This document shows, one piece after another, positions 9,235 to 17,847 of a DNA stretch of 64,000 bases (its first letter is position 1; each line of letters begins with the position of its first letter). A program made the translations under genes and the position numbers. The stretch comes from Granulosicoccus sp036478565 (GTDB taxonomy: Bacteria; Pseudomonadota; Gammaproteobacteria; Granulosicoccales; Granulosicoccaceae), in the NCBI GenBank assembly GCA_965224525.1, contig OZ245050.1:4278001-4342000 (forward strand). The letters are read 5' to 3'. The notes beneath the pieces are model-generated. The model was given only the letters and a program-made list of their open reading frames with translations. It had not been told where the DNA came from and did not search any database.

Positions 9235-9705
9235 TCAGATCTGACCAACGAGATCATCAAGCACCTTGGCATGCGCTTCCGCATTGACCTCGCTGCCGAG
9301 AATCTTGCGTGCACCGTCAACGGCAATCGATCCCACTTGCTTGCGCAGTGTTTCGCGCGCGGTGACAACTTCCTGCTCGATTTCTGCCTGCGCCGATAAC
9401 TTCAGGCGCTCACCTTCGGTGCGTGCAGTGTTTTTGGAATCCTCGACGATTTCATTGCTGCGCTTTTGCGCCTGGGCAACGATCTCGGCGGCCTGCGCCT
9501 TGGCATCCTGCAGCAGGGTCGCAATTTCGGCTTCAGCCTCTTCACGACGTTGCTCGCCTTCTTCAGCCGCTGCCAGACTCTCCGCAATCTTGGCCTGTCG
9601 CTCGCGCAGCGCACCCATGATAGGTGGCCACACATACTTCATGCAGAACAGTACAAAGACGGCAAACGAGATGGCCTGACCAATCAGTGTGAGATTCAGG
9701 TTCAC
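9235..9705 (-). CDS. atpF: ATP synthase Fo subunit b
   Basis: A 156-residue peripheral-stalk subunit. One N-terminal transmembrane helix (LTLIGQAISFAVFVLFCMKY) is followed by WPPIMGALRERQAKIAESL and a long charged, Ala/Glu/Arg-rich helix that forms the dimeric stalk. Length is identical to E. coli AtpF. It sits between atpE and atpH. Confidence 0.97.
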   Translation of the reverse strand: MNLNLTLIGQAISFAVFVLFCMKYVWPPIMGALRERQAKIAESLAAAEEGEQRREEAEAEIATLLQDAKAQAAEIVAQAQKRSNEIVEDSKNTARTEGERLKLSAQAEIEQEVVTARETLRKQVGSIAVDGARKILGSEVNAEAHAKVLDDLVGQI

Positions 9706-9738
9706 GTTAGCTCTCCTGTCAGCAAATCGATAACCGGC

Positions 9739-9996
9739 TTACCCGGCCAGCTGGCCGACGAACGGGTTAGCGAAAGTGAAGAACAATCCGATACCAACAC
9801 CGATCATTGGCACCGCATCAAGCAGACCCGCGACGATGAACATCTTGACTTGCAGCATCGGAGTCATTTCAGGCTGGCGCGCCGCACCTTCCAGAAAACG
9901 GCCGCCGAGCAGACCAAAACCAATTGCGGTGCCAAGAGCACCCAGGCCGATAAGAAGAGAGACGGCGATTGCGGTATAGCCAACTACTATTTCCAT
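9739..9996 (-). CDS. atpE: ATP synthase Fo subunit c
   Basis: An 85-residue hairpin of two transmembrane helices forming the proton-driven ring. The polar loop EGAARQPE and the ion-binding carboxylate Asp60 in LLDAVPMIG are present. No sodium-ring Gln/Glu pattern is apparent, so a proton ring is expected. A 138-bp gap separates it from atpB, common ahead of this highly expressed subunit. Confidence 0.97.
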   Translation of the reverse strand: MEIVVGYTAIAVSLLIGLGALGTAIGFGLLGGRFLEGAARQPEMTPMLQVKMFIVAGLLDAVPMIGVGIGLFFTFANPFVGQLAG

Positions 9997-10134
9997 GAAA
10001 AACTCCGGTTAGTAAACTGTTGTGAAACGATTGGATGATGAATTTGAGCAACCAGTGTCTGACGGCCGGTCGGATATACACATACACACTTGGCCAGTAC
10101 TGTTTTAATATTGTGATGCTATCTATTTGATCTA

Positions 10135-10980
10135 TCAGTGACTTTCGTGCGCCATGCTCATGTACACAATAGTCAGCATCATAAAGATGAAAGCCTGCAG
10201 CGTAATGATCAGAATATGGAAGATCGCCCATGGCACCGACAAGGCCCATTGCGCCCAAAATGGCAGCAACGCGATCAATATAAATATGAGCTCGCCTGCG
10301 TACATGTTGCCAAACAGTCGCAGCGCTAACGAAATTGGCTTGGCCAGCAAGCTGACACCTTCAAGCAGCAGATTCACCGGCATAAACAACAGCTGCACGA
10401 TTATGTTGTCACTGTTGAAGGGCTGAAAGGCCAGTTCTTTGAAAAAACCAACCGGACCCTTGACCTTGAAGCTGTAATAGATCATCAGTGCAAATACGGA
10501 CAACGACATACCGAGCGTCACATTGACGTCTGTCGTGGGCACCACCTTCATATAGGGGACACCAACAGCGCCAAAGAGTCTTGGAATGAAATCCACGGGT
10601 ATGAGATCCATGAAGTTCATCAAGAATACCCAGACAAAGACTGTCAACGCCAATGGTGCTACCAGATCATTTTTCGCGTGGAATGTCTCGCGTACGTTGG
10701 TATCAACAAATTCGATAATGACTTCGACAAAATTCTGCAAACCGCCCGGCACACCAGAGGTTGCTTTTTCCGCCGCCACCTTGAATAACCAGACAAACAG
10801 GGAACCGAGCGCGATAGACCAGAACATGGAGTCCAGGTGCAGAGCCCAGAAGCCCATTTCTGCCGCTTCGCTGGCGCTGTGGGCAATGCCCAGGCCATGC
10901 TCCGGGTGGTAACCAAACACCAGATTCTGCAAGTGGTGCTGGATGTATTCAGTTGTTGTTGGTTCGTGGGAGCTGGACAT
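10135..10980 (-). CDS. atpB: ATP synthase Fo subunit a
   Basis: A 281-residue multi-helix membrane subunit providing the proton half-channels. The essential arginine is in PISLALRLFGNMYAGELI (E. coli Arg210). MDLIPVDFIPRLFG marks the earlier conserved segment. Length is close to E. coli (271). The start codon lies only 4 bp below the atpI stop, so the two are translated together. Confidence 0.97.
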   Translation of the reverse strand: MSSSHEPTTTEYIQHHLQNLVFGYHPEHGLGIAHSASEAAEMGFWALHLDSMFWSIALGSLFVWLFKVAAEKATSGVPGGLQNFVEVIIEFVDTNVRETFHAKNDLVAPLALTVFVWVFLMNFMDLIPVDFIPRLFGAVGVPYMKVVPTTDVNVTLGMSLSVFALMIYYSFKVKGPVGFFKELAFQPFNSDNIIVQLLFMPVNLLLEGVSLLAKPISLALRLFGNMYAGELIFILIALLPFWAQWALSVPWAIFHILIITLQAFIFMMLTIVYMSMAHESH

Positions 10981-10984
10981 AATC

Positions 10985-11383
10985 TCAGTGCGAGGTCTTG
11001 TTCTGTTCTGATCGACTCATTATCAGCGGCACGATCCAGTTGAGCGTTTGCACACCCGCGAATCCCGCAAACAGAGCCAATGCATTCAAGGGCTTAACGT
11101 TGACGAATACCAGCACGAACATTAACGCGGTAAGCATCATTTTGCCGGCGGCGCCAGCGTAAAACGACCGCACAATAAGCCGTGCGGCTCTCGCCCCCCG
11201 GTGTCGAAACGCCCGGAAAGCGAAGTAACAGTTTGGCAGCCAGACAATCAGACCACCGATCAACGCGCCAATTGCAGCACCCTGACTGGATAATAACCCC
11301 AACAACCCGGCTAACAGCGCTCCTGCAAACTGCCAGACAAGCAGCAGCTTGATTACGCGCAATCGCTGTGTTGCCTGTTGCAT
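10985..11383 (-). CDS. atpI: ATP synthase subunit I (assembly factor)
   Basis: A 132-residue protein with four hydrophobic helices, first in the atp operon. AtpI proteins help assemble the c-ring and are poorly conserved. Identification rests on position, size and the pattern LWQFAGALLAGLLGLLSSQG, GGLIVWLPNCYFAFRAFRHR. The latter resembles the conserved GG..LPN.YF segment of the family. Confidence 0.88.
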   Translation of the reverse strand: MQQATQRLRVIKLLLVWQFAGALLAGLLGLLSSQGAAIGALIGGLIVWLPNCYFAFRAFRHRGARAARLIVRSFYAGAAGKMMLTALMFVLVFVNVKPLNALALFAGFAGVQTLNWIVPLIMSRSEQNKTSH

Positions 11384-11500
11384 GACAACACCTGGTTACC
11401 GACCCGGAGAGCCTCAAAACCACCTTGAGAGCGTTCCGGCGTCCATTATTGAGATTATCGCCAGACCTTGGCCAGTAACTGACCTGAGTCCTGCGACGAG

Positions 11501-11516
11501 CGGCGGAAGTATAGCA
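11501..11516 (-). promoter_or_regulatory. Probable extended -10 promoter of the atp operon
   Basis: On the minus strand TGCTATACT at 11516-11508 forms an extended -10 (TGn plus TATACT, 5/6 to consensus), with a start near 11501 and a leader of about 118 nt before atpI. The -35 at 17-bp spacing (GGCATG) is weak, as is usual for extended -10 promoters. No other good promoter was seen in the 315-bp region ahead of atpI. Confidence 0.5.
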
Positions 11517-11578
11517 GTGTTTTTCTGCAACATGCCGTCATGATTGATCGTTTTTTGAACGCTGCGGCAATTATTCGC

Positions 11579-11598
11579 ATTGTTGATCCGTCAACAAT
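11579..11598. other. Perfect 8-bp dyad upstream of the atp promoter
   Basis: ATTGTTGA and TCAACAAT flank TCCG, a perfect 20-bp dyad about 65 bp upstream of the atp -10. It also lies downstream of the 11699-12193 gene. The half-sites resemble TTGAT but the spacing is wrong for FNR. It could be an operator for the atp operon or a weak transcription end; no T-tract follows. Confidence 0.4.
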
Positions 11599-11698
11599 TC
11601 GTCAAACGGGTTTAACGACGCGAAGTTCTACCAGATAAAGCGCGAGCCTGGGAACCTGCGCTTTCTGCCGCTCGGACTCCTTTGGCCGTCACATAAAT

Positions 11699-12193
11699 TC
11701 AAGACATGACGGTTGATGGAACAAACGATAGTGCCGCAAACGCATCGGATTCAGTGATGATGCTCATCCGTTCACGCAGTATTTTTTCGAGCGACTGGCC
11801 CCGCTGCGCCCGGCTTGAATCATTCAACACGACCGCATGTCGCCGCATAGGAATACGGATACTTTGTCCGGCTGCCAGACTCGGACGACCTCTGCTGACG
11901 GCCGCCAGATCAAAGCTGCCACGCGGTGTGTCAACCATGGATGGCGTGATCTGCGTGACCGATATCGTCTGTTCGCCGGTATTCGTCAAGACAATCTCGA
12001 GATCATTGTGCTGCGACGATATCCGAGAGGCGACCTCCACTTGAGACAATACTGGCAGTGGCTTAGCCGAGCCAGCTACAGCATTGGAGCCGGCAAATGA
12101 TCGCTCTCCGGCCACAGCGACAGCGCTGGCTGAAAGGCCGCCGATAGCCGTTGCACCGATTAACTTGAGAGTATTACGCTTGTTTCTGTCCAT
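11699..12193 (-). CDS. Exported hypothetical protein with Tat-like signal
   Basis: 164 residues. The N-terminus NKRNTLKLIGATAIGG followed by an Ala-rich stretch to about residue 28 resembles a Tat signal with Lys-Arg in place of the twin Arg. The mature part contains DLEIVLTNTGEQTISVTQI, a beta-rich segment like those of small Ig-like domains, and TPRGSFDL. No catalytic motif was recognised. It lies between parB and atpI on the same strand, interrupting the usual parB-atp junction. A short REP-like repeat and a palindrome lie just upstream. Confidence 0.6.
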   Translation of the reverse strand: MDRNKRNTLKLIGATAIGGLSASAVAVAGERSFAGSNAVAGSAKPLPVLSQVEVASRISSQHNDLEIVLTNTGEQTISVTQITPSMVDTPRGSFDLAAVSRGRPSLAAGQSIRIPMRRHAVVLNDSSRAQRGQSLEKILRERMSIITESDAFAALSFVPSTVMS

Positions 12194-12255
12194 ACTGACC
12201 GTGCCCTGCTGTTTGATTACAGCTTTACCATGTGGTCTCCGGCAACTAATTGCAA

Positions 12256-12296
12256 ATAATCAGGGGTCGGACCACGATAATCAGGGGTCGGACCAC
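12256..12296. repeat. Two perfect 20-bp REP-like units
   Basis: ATAATCAGGGGTCGGACCAC occurs at 12256-12275 and again at 12277-12296, a 21-bp period. The core GGGGTCGGACCAC resembles sequences often found near IS200-like REP-associated transposases in gammaproteobacteria. Part of a similar unit recurs at 62681-62709. No transposase is present here. Confidence 0.75.
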
Positions 12297-12316
12297 AGTA
12301 AGCGTTTGATATAATA

Positions 12317-12336
12317 GGATAATACGAGTATTATCC
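12317..12336. promoter_or_regulatory. Perfect 9-bp palindrome, operator-like
   Basis: GGATAATAC and GTATTATCC are separated by GA, a perfect 20-bp dyad in the parB-downstream gap. It is AT-rich and lies about 125 bp upstream of the 11699-12193 gene. It looks like a binding site for a dimeric regulator, but no candidate regulator is adjacent. Confidence 0.45.
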
Positions 12337-12429
12337 ACCCATTTCTGGCCTTAAACCACAGTTTATTGCCTGGAAAAGCCTGATTTAAGGGACAAACGGC
12401 ATTCGCCGTGCAAGCGCGTTTTCAGGCAA

Positions 12430-13575
12430 CTACTTGATATGCGCCAGAATGCCTTCCAATTCGGCCACGGAGCCGTAGTCCACTTCCAACCGGCCTCCGC
12501 CATTCGAGCGGTGTTTGATGCGTACTGGCGCACCCAGCATATCCCCCAATTTGCGCGACAGCCTCGCGATATCAGGATCCTGCTTTTCAACCACCGGTGG
12601 CGCTACCGCCGGTTTGCCCGCCCGGAGGTCTCGAACAATTTTCTCTACCGCCCTAACCGTCAAGCCCTGCTTTACCGCGCGCAATGCCAACGATGACTGC
12701 TCGCCGATCGGCGCACCCAGTAAAGCCCGCGCATGGCCCATTTCCAGCTCGCTCTTGTCAATCATGATCTTCACATCGTCGTGTAGCTCAAGCAGACGCA
12801 TCAGATTCGAAACCGCAGCACGAGACCGACCAACTGACTCAGCAACCGCCTTGTGTGTCATCCCAAACTCATCACACAAACGTTCAAACGCTGCGGCCTC
12901 TTCCAGCGGGTTTAAATCCTTGCGCTGGATATTTTCGATCAAGGCCACCGCCGCCACAGACTGATCTTCCATGTCGCGAACAATTGCCGGCACCTCGTCA
13001 AAACCAGCCAGCTGAGCAGCCCGCCAACGCCTTTCACCCGCTATCAGCTCGTATTTGCCAGCGTCATCTGGCCGCACCAATATCGGTTGAATCATGCCTT
13101 GCGCTTTCAGCGAATCGGCAAGTTCTTGCAACAATTCCTTATCGAAATGCCGTCGTGGCTGGTATGCGCCACGGTGAATCAGATCTGTGCCTATCATACG
13201 AAGGCGGCCACTCAGATTCGTACTGTCACCCGTTTTTACGATATCCGTGCTGTCTGCCTTTGTGACGGCCGAGTCTGTAGCTTGGTAGGCTTCTTCATGA
13301 GCACGCTCTTCAGCGACATCATCAATCGGCGGCTGACGTGCCACTGATACAGTTTCCGTATCCGGGGCGGGGCTGATGGCATCATCCAGCGTGACGGCGC
13401 GCAGGTGCGAACCCGAGTCGATCGAAGTACCACCGGACACACTATCCACTGCCGCGCTATCGCCAGCAGACGCGACGACTGTTGGTGCATTCGCAGCAGC
13501 AGGCTCTCGTCGATTGCGCGTTGCTCCGCCCAAAATGGCATTTATGTTTCGGCCCAAACGAGGTTTTTTAGCCAT
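12430..13575 (-). CDS. parB: Chromosome-partitioning protein ParB
   Basis: A 381-residue parS-binding CTP-dependent clamp. The N-terminal ParA-contact motif KKPRLGRNINAILGG is followed by a low-complexity linker of about 90 residues, much longer than in most ParB proteins. The ParB/Srx core begins near GAYQPRRHF and includes the CTP-binding motif GERRWRAAQLAG and ENIQRKDLNPLEEA. The helix-turn-helix and a C-terminal dimer domain follow. ATG 13575 overlaps the parA stop as TGATG. The frame extends two codons further, but this start fits the family. Confidence 0.95.
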   Translation of the reverse strand: MAKKPRLGRNINAILGGATRNRREPAAANAPTVVASAGDSAAVDSVSGGTSIDSGSHLRAVTLDDAISPAPDTETVSVARQPPIDDVAEERAHEEAYQATDSAVTKADSTDIVKTGDSTNLSGRLRMIGTDLIHRGAYQPRRHFDKELLQELADSLKAQGMIQPILVRPDDAGKYELIAGERRWRAAQLAGFDEVPAIVRDMEDQSVAAVALIENIQRKDLNPLEEAAAFERLCDEFGMTHKAVAESVGRSRAAVSNLMRLLELHDDVKIMIDKSELEMGHARALLGAPIGEQSSLALRAVKQGLTVRAVEKIVRDLRAGKPAVAPPVVEKQDPDIARLSRKLGDMLGAPVRIKHRSNGGGRLEVDYGSVAELEGILAHIK

Positions 13576-14483
13576 CAGCAATCTCGGTGCATAAGGTTTG
13601 CAGTATTAACATAGGGGGTAGCGACGTCGGGCTGCTCTTCCGTCTTCTCTGCTGTAACGGCCTTTACGGGTGGTTTCGCAGTCTCTGGCCTTGCGACACT
13701 GTCGTCGTTGCCATTTGCCCGTGCACGCTCGCGGATGATTTCGCCCGCCAAGGCCAGATAGGCAAGTGCACCGCGTGAAGATTTGTCGTACTGGACAATC
13801 GACATGCCGTGGCTGGGTGCCTCTGCCAACCGTACATTACGAGGAATGACGGTACGAAAAACCTCATCACCAAAACTTTCAATCAAATGTGCAGAGACCT
13901 CGGTACCCAGGTTATTACGCCCGTCATACATGGTTCGCAACAACCCTTCGATGGCCAGGTCCGGGTTGACAACCTCTCGCACACTCTCGATCGTGTCGAG
14001 CAAAGCCGATAACCCTTCCAACGCGAAGTACTCACATTGAATCGGCACCAGCACGCTGTCTGCTGCAACAAAGGCATTAAGTGTCAGTATGTTCAAAGAC
14101 GGTGGGCAGTCAATCAGTATGTAATCGTAAGATTCACTGTCTGCGACCAGTGCATCCTTTAGCCGCTGCTCACGCCGATCCATTGCCATGAGCTCCACTT
14201 CTGCCGCAGTCAGGTCCGCGGTTGCCGGCAGCACATCAACTCCTTCAGCCTCTGCAGACACACAGGCTTGACGAATCGACATGCCGTCCACCAGCACGTC
14301 AAATACGCTGTTTTCCTGCTCGTATTTGTCGATACCACAGCCCATCGTGGCGTTGCCCTGCGGATCCAGATCGATCAACAGCACACGCTTGTGCATGCTC
14401 GACAGCGCTGCGGCCAGGTTGACGCAGGTGGTGGTTTTTCCGACACCCCCTTTCTGGTTGGCGATGGCAATTGTGCGGCTCAT
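13575..14483 (-). CDS. parA: Chromosome-partitioning ATPase ParA
   Basis: A 302-residue MinD/ParA-type ATPase. It begins with the deviant Walker A motif KGGVGKTTTCVNLAAAL, then LLIDLDPQGNATMGCG and DYILIDCPPSLNILTLNA. The core is followed by a C-terminal extension of about 45 residues, rich in Pro, Glu and Thr, which chromosomal Soj-type proteins (about 260 residues) lack. It is translationally coupled to parB by a TGATG overlap. Confidence 0.96.
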   Translation of the reverse strand: MSRTIAIANQKGGVGKTTTCVNLAAALSSMHKRVLLIDLDPQGNATMGCGIDKYEQENSVFDVLVDGMSIRQACVSAEAEGVDVLPATADLTAAEVELMAMDRREQRLKDALVADSESYDYILIDCPPSLNILTLNAFVAADSVLVPIQCEYFALEGLSALLDTIESVREVVNPDLAIEGLLRTMYDGRNNLGTEVSAHLIESFGDEVFRTVIPRNVRLAEAPSHGMSIVQYDKSSRGALAYLALAGEIIRERARANGNDDSVARPETAKPPVKAVTAEKTEEQPDVATPYVNTANLMHRDC

Positions 14484-14609
14484 GGCAGTAAGTGTAATCC
14501 ATAAACCCCCGACACACTGAGCAACTTTGAATTCATGGTGGCGAGCAGTCGATCAGTTTGGCCAGATGATTGACTTTCGGCTTACAGCAACCCGTAGTGC
14601 CAGGGCTTC

Positions 14610-14681
14610 AGACAAGCTTGTGCCATAGTCCAGTTTTATCATCTGATGACCCTCTGTACCGATAAAGCACTTGCATATCTG
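14610..14681. repeat. Left copy of a 72-bp imperfect direct repeat
   Basis: Both copies share GTGCCATAGTCCAG without a mismatch and remain alignable through GATAAA to the end. By eye identity is about 75 percent with two or three small gaps. The partner is at 17689-17762. Together they bound a segment of about 3 kb carrying the TonB receptor, inserted between parA and rsmG. Confidence 0.75.
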
Positions 14682-15252
14682 ACGATAATGCGCGAGTTAT
14701 ACCGTGACTACGGGGAGGACGCACCAAAGGATGTTGATGCGGGATACATGAACAACCGAATAGAGTCCGATCATGCCGCGACCTCCTAATCCACTTGCAG
14801 TGAGTGAGTCGGGAATTCCGCTACGCCGGCATACACAACCCGTATCTGTGCGTCACATTATTTGATGACATCAAGTCGGGCTGGAAGGCGCGTGACAGAA
14901 CGACTGGAGAATTCGGAAATATTTACACACTAAACCTCCACACCCCGCACCAGACCTGGCGTTGCACCAAACTTCTGATGGTCGACGGGGCATCTGGAGC
15001 GGCCTCACAATGTCTGCTGCAGACATCCCGCCCGACAGCACCCAATGGGATCACTTCATTTTCGCCGTAGAACGCTCAGCTTTGGCCGGCGGCGACCAAC
15101 ACGGCCCTGCTGCTTAGCGCTTGCCAGCCCAGCGTGAGTTCACTTGCGAAGCATCGTTCGTTCGAACTCCGCAAATGATCTCACAGTCTGCATCATCATG
15201 CGCTGCACGTGTCGATGTCCATGTGTGAGGCTGCAGAGTCTCTCAGTAACTG
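14682..15252. other. 571-bp region without a recognisable gene
   Basis: A GTG-initiated frame at 14804-15070 (88 residues) and another open stretch around 14896-15114 are present, but neither shows a known motif, and no convincing ribosome site was found. The segment lies inside the repeat-bounded insert, downstream of the TonB receptor. It may be decayed coding sequence. No hairpin followed by a T-tract was noticed. Confidence 0.4.
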
Positions 15253-17241
15253 TCAGGGTAGCCGAATAACCAACTTTGCAAAATACATGTCTTCCACCTT
15301 ATTGCGTTCAAGATAGTTAACAGTATCGCCGGTATCCCATTCTGCCTGTATTGCCAAGTTTATTTCCGTCTTGCCAAGCTCTATTTGTTTTGCAATTCTT
15401 AAATCCACTCTATCCAGATTTGACAAGTCTTCAACATCATCCCATATCCATTCACTGGCGTGATAGTACTCTGCGCTCAAAGTGATCGAATCAGAAACCC
15501 TTGTACTGCCAAATAACGATACTGTGTGTTGCGGAACAAAGCGCTGTCTGTTCAATTCTGAATCCATGTTGAAAGCATAGCTGTAGGATGCACGGAAACG
15601 GTAGTCCGGGGAACTTTTGTAATCGATCTGGAATTCAGCAGTATTGTATGAGTAACCACTGGCATTAATAAAATAACCGGATACCCCGTCAAATGTGTCT
15701 TGTTCTAAAGGCGCTATTTTGTTGTCTATCAGGTTGTTCAGAACCTGCCAGGATAGTTTGGCATCGAGCATCAATTTGCGATTCAAAGCAACTTCATAAT
15801 ATCCAACATCAACGACGTCAATAGTTTCTGGTTGTAGTTCTGCCAAATCACTAAAAAAATAATCAGTTAAGACTGACCCATCGGTAAAGTTATAGTCTTG
15901 TACAATCTCCCCTACTTCCTCGAAAAGGAGTGGCGAACGGACGCCACGCGAATAACCCAATCTCAGTTGCTTTTTTGGAGATATTTTTTGAATAATACTG
16001 GCTCTGGGTGACATAGTGAAACCGCTCAAACTATTATTTTCAAGCAGCCATCCCACATTAAACAGTGCTGTATTGGTCACTTCGATTTCAGCATGTGAAA
16101 ATATTCTTTGCGTATCTATGATGTGTGCTTTATCGTCATTGAAAATGAAACGACCCTCAACCACATCACGACGTAGTGCGCCACCAAACACCGCTCGCGT
16201 GTGATTTGAAATTCGCATTGACCGCTGGAACTCCAGCTCATGACGCAATGAACGGGTATTCCAGTTCAAATCGACTGAATAGAATCTGTCGGCATACTGA
16301 TCGTCGCTCAGAACCTCTCCTAAATTAAACGTGTGCTGATCCTCATACCGAACGTCGTAATAGTTGTGATAGTACTGCAGTCGCCAGGAATCATCCGCCG
16401 AATGTGAATGCTCCCACCGCATTTGGGTATAGGCATTAGTGGATTTTTCATAAGGCGCATACAAGTCAGGGTTTTCGAAAGGCTCTAGCTCTACATGGCC
16501 GCCACTCAGAATACCAATATCAAAATCAATCCGATCAGTAGCATTGAGTTGCCAGATTGATCGAAAACCAAGCAGCCTGCTGCGCTCTTTATCAGCGATG
16601 TTTCTGTAACCTTCGTCGTTTTCAGCCTGGAGTGTAAAACGATAATCGAAAGGTCCACGAGTGCCATAATACGTCAATGTACTACTGGAATATTTATTAC
16701 CGCCCGTTTCCGAAACCGAGTGCCAACCAGAGTCCGATGCGGGATTCCGTGTAGTAATACTAACGACAGCAGCAAAGGAGTTTGGCCCAAATGTCGCCGC
16801 GTTGGGTGCGCGTGTCACTTCTACTCTTTCGATATCCGTCAAGGCAATTGGCAGTTCTCCCCAGGGTATCCCGCCAAACAGCGGCACATAGGTTGGGCGC
16901 CCATCGACCAGTAGTTGCAATCGGGGATTATAGCGTTCTGCAAGCCCATGGTAGGTAGCAACCGGATTGCCATTCACACGCCGCCCAACCTGGAAACCAG
17001 GTACCAGCAGTAAGATATCAACAATGGAACGAGCGCCCGATTGTTCGATCAATTGCCGGTCAACGACCGTGATGGATGCCGGCGACTCGGATATGGGCTG
17101 GCGCAAGCGTGACGCGGATAGTACGATTGGAACGTTTTCAGCGTCCAGAAAAAACTCATCGTTTGCAACCAGATTTTTCGCGTGTGCCAACCCCGCAAAA
17201 CAACACAACAGAGACTGCGCAACTTTCCTGCCTATTACCAC
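15253..17241 (-). CDS. TonB-dependent outer-membrane receptor
   Basis: 662 residues. The GTG start has AAGGA about 10 nt upstream, followed by a signal peptide ending near AGLAHA. The plug domain includes SPASITVVDRQLIEQSGAR, DILLLVPGFQV and the conserved DIERVEVTRAPNAATFGPN. A roughly 500-residue beta-barrel follows, ending in a phenylalanine-poor but otherwise typical VIRLP. The substrate cannot be told from sequence, and no siderophore, B12 or regulator gene is adjacent. It is the only clear gene in the segment inserted between parA and rsmG. Codon and base use look similar to neighbours by eye. Confidence 0.85.
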   Translation of the reverse strand: MVIGRKVAQSLLCCFAGLAHAKNLVANDEFFLDAENVPIVLSASRLRQPISESPASITVVDRQLIEQSGARSIVDILLLVPGFQVGRRVNGNPVATYHGLAERYNPRLQLLVDGRPTYVPLFGGIPWGELPIALTDIERVEVTRAPNAATFGPNSFAAVVSITTRNPASDSGWHSVSETGGNKYSSSTLTYYGTRGPFDYRFTLQAENDEGYRNIADKERSRLLGFRSIWQLNATDRIDFDIGILSGGHVELEPFENPDLYAPYEKSTNAYTQMRWEHSHSADDSWRLQYYHNYYDVRYEDQHTFNLGEVLSDDQYADRFYSVDLNWNTRSLRHELEFQRSMRISNHTRAVFGGALRRDVVEGRFIFNDDKAHIIDTQRIFSHAEIEVTNTALFNVGWLLENNSLSGFTMSPRASIIQKISPKKQLRLGYSRGVRSPLLFEEVGEIVQDYNFTDGSVLTDYFFSDLAELQPETIDVVDVGYYEVALNRKLMLDAKLSWQVLNNLIDNKIAPLEQDTFDGVSGYFINASGYSYNTAEFQIDYKSSPDYRFRASYSYAFNMDSELNRQRFVPQHTVSLFGSTRVSDSITLSAEYYHASEWIWDDVEDLSNLDRVDLRIAKQIELGKTEINLAIQAEWDTGDTVNYLERNKVEDMYFAKLVIRLP

Positions 17242-17499
17242 TTGAGCTCATTCCTTGTTTACTGAAAAACAGCCTGCCATGGCCAATTAATGAAATACGA
17301 GAATTGCTATCATAAAGTAGTTATGCAAAATCCCCAAATCCAGAATAGATCGAATAGGTCTATCAGGAATGTTTTGCGATGAGTTTTACATGGCGCCGGC
17401 GGTTGAACCGCATCTCGTGTGATCACAGCATCTGTCGCTGCAACACTTTGTCGCAAACTCGAAATGGTCTGGTCGAGCGCAATCGGTAAGGTGCTGGGA

Positions 17500-17542
<43 letters not shown>

Positions 17543-17688
17543 GTTTCTCGGTTGGACACCGAAGATACCCGTTACTGGGTTGCAGATGACACGGGCATAC
17601 CAACAAAAAGTGCGCATTCTGCCTGTGCATCCGATCAATACCGCGGGCAGCTAACAATCCATAGCACCTGGGTGGGCAAGGATTTTTT

Positions 17689-17762
17689 AGACTAGCTCGT
17701 GCCATAGTCCAGCTTGATCATCCGACCGACTATCCAGACTGATAAAAGTACCCGCTTATTTG
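17689..17762. repeat. Right copy of the 72-bp imperfect direct repeat
   Basis: Partner of 14610-14681, in the same orientation and offset by 3079 bp. It starts AGACTAGCTCGTGCCATAG and lies 86 bp beyond the end of rsmG, so the insert boundary falls in the rsmG downstream region. Confidence 0.75.
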
Positions 17763-17847
17763 AACTTCCCTACCATCACAACCTCATTTACAACGTCTGA
17801 GTTAACGCAACAATCCCTAAAAAAATGCCCGATGCTCCGCAGAAAAT

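Noticed and set aside
11637..11664. AAAGCGC/GCGCTTT inverted repeat as a terminator
   Set aside because: The loop is long and no T-tract follows on either strand.
14804..15070. 88-residue plus-strand frame
   Set aside because: GTG start right after a stop, no ribosome site and no motif; kept only as part of the gene-poor insert segment.
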